Shown: positions 59,464 through 64,000 of the stretch, piece after piece
Position numbering within the stretch: the stretch's first letter is position 1
Layout of the letters: each line of letters opens with the position of its first letter
Source: Coniochaeta sp. PMI_546
Taxonomy: Eukaryota > Ascomycota > Sordariomycetes > Coniochaetales > Coniochaetaceae
NCBI GenBank assembly: GCA_021432605.1
Contig: MU271150.1
Coordinates: forward strand, 372,001-436,000
DNA: 64,000 nt
Reading direction: 5' to 3'
Position numbers and translations under genes: made by a program
Notes under the pieces: model-generated
Told to the model about the DNA's origin: nothing
The model's input: only the letters and a program-made list of their open reading frames with translations
Database searches by the model: none

Positions 59464-60778
59464 ATGGATGATTTCAAAGTTCTCGACGAGGCCCTGCCTA
59501 GCGACAGCGCTGCTGCTGTGGCTTCCGGCGCGGTGGTCAATCCATCGACGACCGTGGCAACGACATCGACAACCCGCCCCAAGAATGGAAAGTGTACCAC
59601 TGCTCTGATGGACTACATCGGAACACATGACCAGCCATTCGTCAACCTCTGCAATCTGCGCGATATTGTATGTTCCCGCAACCCAGAGAAGTCTGTAGCA
59701 AAAGCTGATCGCTAATATGAACTCATAGGGATGGTCGGACGAGAATGCTGAGAAGCACTTCCTCCGAAAGCGCTACACTGCCGACCACCCCACGGATAAG
59801 GACAAGGTCATGTTCTTCAAGATGAGTTGCAAGATTGGTGTCGAGTTGAACCACCGCACAGGTTGCATGAACGTCTACGACCAGCCTTCTCGAAAGGTCA
59901 ATCCGCCCCTCGCATTCCCGCAAATCCTGGACCTGTGCATGGCTCCGGGTGGTTTCTCACATACCGCCCTGGCGGCCAACGAGAATGCCACTGTCTGCGC
60001 TGTCACCCTGGACCCCAAGATGGGCGGTCACGACGTTATGCTGCGCCACGGCGACTTTACGGGTGAGCTTCATCTCGAGTTCATGGATGTGACGATGCTG
60101 GCCGGCGAGATGGGCGTCACCGAGTATGATATCCCGCTCGAGCACCCGGAGGCGAGAAAATTGAACTACAGCCGCATCTTCGAAGACGTCGATGAGTTCG
60201 ACCTCGTTTTCTGCGGTGGCACCCCGACCCGGAACCACCGTCAGCATCGTGCTCCGTATCGCGACTACGTCGAGGGCCTGAGACTGGCTGTCTCCCAGCT
60301 TGTCATTGCGCTCAACCACATCCGCGAAGGTGGAACCATCGTCATGCTGATGCACCGTGCCGAGACCTGGACCACCTGCCAGCTGATGTACATGCTGAGC
60401 AAGTTCTCCAACATCCGCCCTTTCAAGCCTCGCTGCGCCCACCGGACCAAGTCCTCCTTCTATCTCGTCGCCACTGAAGTCAAGCCTGACAGTGCCGAGG
60501 CTCAGGATGCTGTCCGCCGCTGGAAGGCGATCTGGAAGCGCTTCACACTTTATCCCGAGGGTCTGCATGACATCACCATCGCTGAGCTGGAGGACACTGA
60601 CATCGCCGGAGAGCCCGTCGAGGTTGTTTTGCGCAAGTTCGGTGCCCAATATGTCAACAAAAGCCGCACCATCTGGCTCGAGCAGGGTGAGGCTTTGAAG
60701 AACGCTCCGTGGATGAAGAAGGAGCAGGCTGCGGGTAATACTGAGGCGGAGGGAAGTGGTGGCCCGGCCAAGGTTTGA
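59464..60778 (+). CDS. FtsJ/RrmJ-fold methyltransferase-like protein, paralogue B
   Basis: Exons 59464-59667 and 59729-60778; the 61 bp intron is GTATGT...CTAAT...CATAG; 417 aa. Motif I is ILDLCMAPGGF (Asp136), and FDLVFCGGTP follows. GGTIVMLMHR has His in place of Lys, and KSSFYLVATEV has Phe in place of Glu. FFKMSCKIGVEL, before motif I, may hold the first Lys. Alignment with paralogue A runs from HYISERDETF / DYIGTHDQPF through the C-terminal REFGPTLIRKGRPIW / RKFGAQYVNKSRTIW, with the intron at the same place, so they arose by duplication. Paralogue B has a longer Ala/Ser/Thr-rich N-terminus and a short Gly/Glu tail. Its function is unknown; RNA 2'-O-methylation is only a family inference given the changed tetrad. 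Confidence 0.9.
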
Positions 60779-61750
60779 GGTCGTTTAGCAAGGTTTCTTC
60801 TGGGACAGGGTCTTGCATTGGTGGGAGGTTCTTCTTTTGAAGCACACAGGATGTCTTTTTGAGCTCGCGATGGTTTTCAACTTTTCCCTGGTTCAACTAT
60901 TCGGATCTGCGTCATTGTTCCCCCGCAGTCCTCTTATGGTATCGGCACAGGTGCGCCTGCCATAGTTAGCTTCCCGGGGCTACGGCCTATCCATAGATAG
61001 AAATCAAATCAGGTTGCCTTGATCCCACTTCAGGAATACACTTCTGCTGGCAGCTGGTGGTGATGAAGAGGATATTCTCAACTGGGATGTATCGATGCAA
61101 ATTCTGGACCATTTCTGCGAAGGAGGCATCGCTTTCGCTTCCGCCCAGCCCTGGTAGAGAGGTATATTCTCAGTGCGCAGTATTTGGAAGGAACTCACCC
61201 GACCGATACCTTCCCTGTCGGTGCTTGAACAATAGAGCCTCATATCTAAGGTACCTTACCCAGAGCTTCGCGCTCTTAGTCACATCCGCAAATGTCAGCA
61301 ACGCTCCGCACTTCAACCTGGACAGCTTTAACACCTATCTGTCACACCCAGCGGATTCATCTGAACATCGTTTGTTATTAGATCAAGCACGACGAGCGTG
61401 CGACCAACATACTTAATGACCTAGCCCAGCCTCGCTGCCTGCGTAGCGACAAATACCTGTTTTGTCGACGAATGAAACCCTCCACCCGTTAGCATTGACA
61501 CAATCTATCACAATGCCGAGACTCCCAGTACTACCCATCATCATGTGATTGCAAAGAACATACTTGGCGAACTCATGTGATATAACTTCCTAGAATTGAA
61601 TCTAGTATCTTGATATTGAATAAAATGATACTATGATAGTAAGGATATTCCTGAAAGTTCTGCTACACAAACTTCAATGACATGCTCCGCCTCAATGAGA
61701 TACCACCCACAAACACCTCCAAACAGCAGGAACACACAAGGTAGTGGTAT
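60779..61750. other. intergenic region between convergent genes
   Basis: No gene was seen. CTAAGGTACCTTAC is present at 61246-61259. Confidence 0.55.
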
Positions 61751-62539
61751 TTAACAACACCTCCGCCTCCAACATTGCATCACAGACGAAGTCGATATTC
61801 TTAACCCTAAGAATAAAAAATGATTAGAAAAGATCCTGATAAGCAGGCCGGTAATAAGTCCGACAAAAGCATACGGGGCTAGGGGGCAAAACCAACCTCG
61901 ACCCCGTCTCGCAATCATGAGTTCCTTCCGCGTTATGATATTGGCCCATGGCAGCCGCCCTCCGACACCGATCTCCAGATTCTCATCCGCTGGGAACCGC
62001 AGGGCCGAAAGATGGGCGAGCATCTGAAGCGCCCCAGGACCGTCCAGGCCGGACAAGGCCATGCACGCCGCCATGTAGTACGTCGGTCGGTCGAAGGGAT
62101 ATTTCCCGCAGCCGAACTCGCACTGGTGCTCCCATGGAAGCAGGGAGATGAATCCGTGCTTGCAGAGGACGGCCAAGATGTCGTCTCTCCGATCGCGAAG
62201 GCCGCTGTCCATCGGGTGGCCGATGGCTGTCCTCCGGTCCCACTGCGCGCATGGCTTGTCGCCGGGTCTTGGTAGCTTGAGCGTGGTCACGAAGTCGTCG
62301 ACGAGATTCATAGTGTCTTCTCGCCATTGGACAAGGTGAGCAGCTTGCTGTATTGATTGCGGGGATGGTGACTGCTCTCTAAGAAAGTGTCTGAGGACGG
62401 TTCCGTGGTTTGCCGCTGCCCTCATATGCCAATCTCCTGGGCAGGACTCCAGATGCGCGGAGACCATGCTGCGTACAGATTCAGTTGACAGGGATAGGAG
62501 AGGAGTGGTCTCCCCGGATCCTGAGAAGGCTGATGACAT
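61751..62539 (-). CDS. hypothetical protein
   Basis: One open frame of 262 aa from the ATG at 62539; an upstream in-frame TTG is not used. The text is rich in ordinary amino acids, with conserved-looking parts: MVSAHLESCPGDWHM, FGCGKYPFDRPTYYMAACM and ALQMLAHLSALRFPADENLE. The last 50 residues are hydrophobic then basic (FVGLITGLLIRIFSNHFLF) and may instead be read-through of an intron near 61900. No known domain was recognised. Opposite-strand frames are shadows. Confidence 0.6.
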   Translation of the reverse strand: MSSAFSGSGETTPLLSLSTESVRSMVSAHLESCPGDWHMRAAANHGTVLRHFLREQSPSPQSIQQAAHLVQWREDTMNLVDDFVTTLKLPRPGDKPCAQWDRRTAIGHPMDSGLRDRRDDILAVLCKHGFISLLPWEHQCEFGCGKYPFDRPTYYMAACMALSGLDGPGALQMLAHLSALRFPADENLEIGVGGRLPWANIITRKELMIARRGRGWFCPLAPYAFVGLITGLLIRIFSNHFLFLGLRISTSSVMQCWRRRCC

Positions 62540-63795
62540 CTTGCTACGACTAAAGCTGTCTATGCTGAGCAAAGAGAAAGCAGTCCACGAGATTGATAGC
62601 TCGAGAGATTGGAAGCTCGTTGGGCCGTCAATGGTTGAGCACTCAGAAAGAAGAAGGATTCTTTTCGAACAAACATCCTCCCTCTCTTTTCCGCTGGCAG
62701 CGTCAGCTTTTGATACTCCGTTGAGGGAAGGAACTTTAATTGCCCCATGCTGCCGCTTTCATGGCAGTAGGTTTCGCAGGCGTGGCTGTATGGTGATAAT
62801 AATGGGCGGTTCAAACCTTACTCATTTAACCTCTTGACGATTTCTTCCAATGTTACCACCATGTCCGTGATACTTTGCAGCCAGTATTTCGCAACCAGCG
62901 GTCTGCCAGCTCGTATCCGCAAGTCGATCCGCGTTGACGGTATCTTCAATACCATGGAAACCGCCATTGCCAGATTCTACAAGAATATATGATCAACAGC
63001 TGAAGTTATCGCATGAACTCAAAAACAAACCCGACTCTACATACTGGTTCAGACGAAAGTATGCATGACAGCAGTCCGGGCTCTTCACAGAATGGAAGAG
63101 TCATGAGACCGGATGACAGCAGCAACCCATCTTAGGTACTGGTCGCACGGGAACACTTAGAGGCAGAAGATCAAGTGCATGATACAATGCCTCATAACAA
63201 GTACGAAGCCAACAGGTTAAGAGCTGAATACAAGTCATGGAGACATGACAAGGTGCTTTTCATCACTTGAAGGAAGACGCATAAAATGGTTTCTTCTCTG
63301 GTCGTGATCAGTGGAGTGCTTGGGCAGCTTGCCCAGACGCCGAAACGAAGCCATCACAGGTAGTCAGTAGTATTACCGCCACTACGTCTCTCCCTGTCAT
63401 GTCTGCCAAGATTTCTGTCCACGATGGAACTAGCAATGTCCACCGTCTAGCGAAAATATATGCCATCAGAGAGATGATCCTCAGTAGAAGGATCAAGGAT
63501 TAAATCGAGCTTGAGATCCTCAAAATGTTGTAGCTTTGAGGGCAACGATTGTATACCTTCACAACTGGTCAGGTTATTACCGACCGCCGTTCACTCAGTA
63601 AGTCTTGACCCTGTCAACCAAGCCACATATGTCTACCAGCCAGTGAATCACAAAGATCAAGCGTATAAATGTGAGTACCAGACCTCGTTTCTCGTAATGT
63701 TCGTCTTCCAAAGTTCATTGCAACTATACGACTCCAGGCGGCCTCTCAGTCCAGATGTCATCCACTCGCTTTTACACATCGATCGTGCCTCGAAG
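62540..63795. other. intergenic region, no gene seen
   Basis: Only short frames. The open frame beginning at 63511 runs into the start of the next gene but has no coding support of its own. Confidence 0.55.
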
Positions 63796-64000
63796 ATGCA
63801 CTTTAAAACGACTGTGACTTGTCTCTCGGCCTTTGTGGCCCAACTCGTAGTGAGACTAAAGATCTCTTAACACGAGCCTCAAAAGGTAGCATCAGGCTAA
63901 CGGTCATTTGACAGGTTGGCTGGCATATTGAGAAGGGCACCCCCGAAGGCGTCTACTCAGTCCAAGTCTTCGACAACGGCACTGAACACCATGTCTGCAT
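63796..64000 (+). CDS. 5' end of a small secreted-protein gene (partial)
   Basis: Exon 1 is 63796-63849 (MHFKTTVTCLSAFVAQLV). A 65 bp intron (GTGAGA...GGCTAACGG...ACAG) follows, then exon 2 from 63915 to the window edge (VGWHIEKGTPEGVYSVQVF, ending HHVC). Frame is kept. The start is a signal peptide, and the next segment looks like the beginning of a short beta-rich secreted protein. The gene continues beyond the window, so family and length cannot be given. Confidence 0.65.

Noticed and set aside
63511-63795. N-terminal extension of the last gene upstream of the ATG at 63796
   Set aside because: The extension would bury a clean signal peptide and starts from a region with no coding character.

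Overview
The window is nuclear DNA of a filamentous ascomycete, most likely a Sordariomycete. Genes are separated by 0.3-1.5 kb. They carry 50-70 bp GT-AG introns with CTAAC/CTGAC branch sites. Recognisable families include a Zn2Cys6 regulator, a yapsin-like protease, NMT1/THI5, an Ecm29-type proteasome factor and a Csx1-type RNA-binding protein. No bacterial feature, CRISPR array, rRNA or convincing tRNA was seen. All exon boundaries below were derived by hand from splice signals and reading-frame continuity.

Layout. 0-0.25 kb: 3' end of an unidentified gene. 1.6-3.0 kb: GPI-type aspartic protease. 3.6-12.1 kb: a compact four-gene group of Zn2Cys6 factor (-), MFS transporter (+), salicylate-hydroxylase-like monooxygenase (-) and ACMSD/PatG-type amidohydrolase (+). 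It is arranged as two divergent pairs, and both shared promoters carry related CGG...CCG palindromes. It looks like a self-regulated aromatic-acid uptake and breakdown module. 12.1-18.4 kb: gene-poor, probably decayed sequence. 18.5-19.3 kb: four-helix membrane protein with a GC-AG intron. 19.9-21.5 kb: NMT1/THI5 with a complete TPP riboswitch in a 5'-leader intron. 22.3-22.9 kb: small secreted NIS1-like protein. 24.1-24.9 kb: MYND-finger protein. 24.9-29.2 kb: gene-poor, with a strongly strand-asymmetric tract. 29.2-29.5 kb: small Gly-rich protein. 30.6-32.1 kb: Csx1-like three-RRM protein. 32.1-41.4 kb: long gene-poor stretch. 41.4-47.2 kb: ECM29. 48.1-49.8 kb: UBA-UAS-UBX protein. 51.4-53.8 kb: GCK-type Ste20 kinase. 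54.7-60.8 kb: two diverged FtsJ-fold methyltransferase-like paralogues flanking a secreted-protein gene. 61.8-62.5 kb: hypothetical protein. 63.8 kb to the end: start of a secreted-protein gene running off the window.

How parts work together. The clearest regulatory circuit is at NMT1. The aptamer, the proximal 5' splice site and the sequence just before the start codon share complementary 9-10-mers, and uORFs are removed only when a distal donor is used. The second is the putative operator set of the aromatic-acid cluster. ECM29, the UBX protein and the GCK kinase are housekeeping or signalling genes that form a conserved-looking block. The protease and three small secreted proteins suggest a fungus that interacts with plant or other host tissue, but that is inference.
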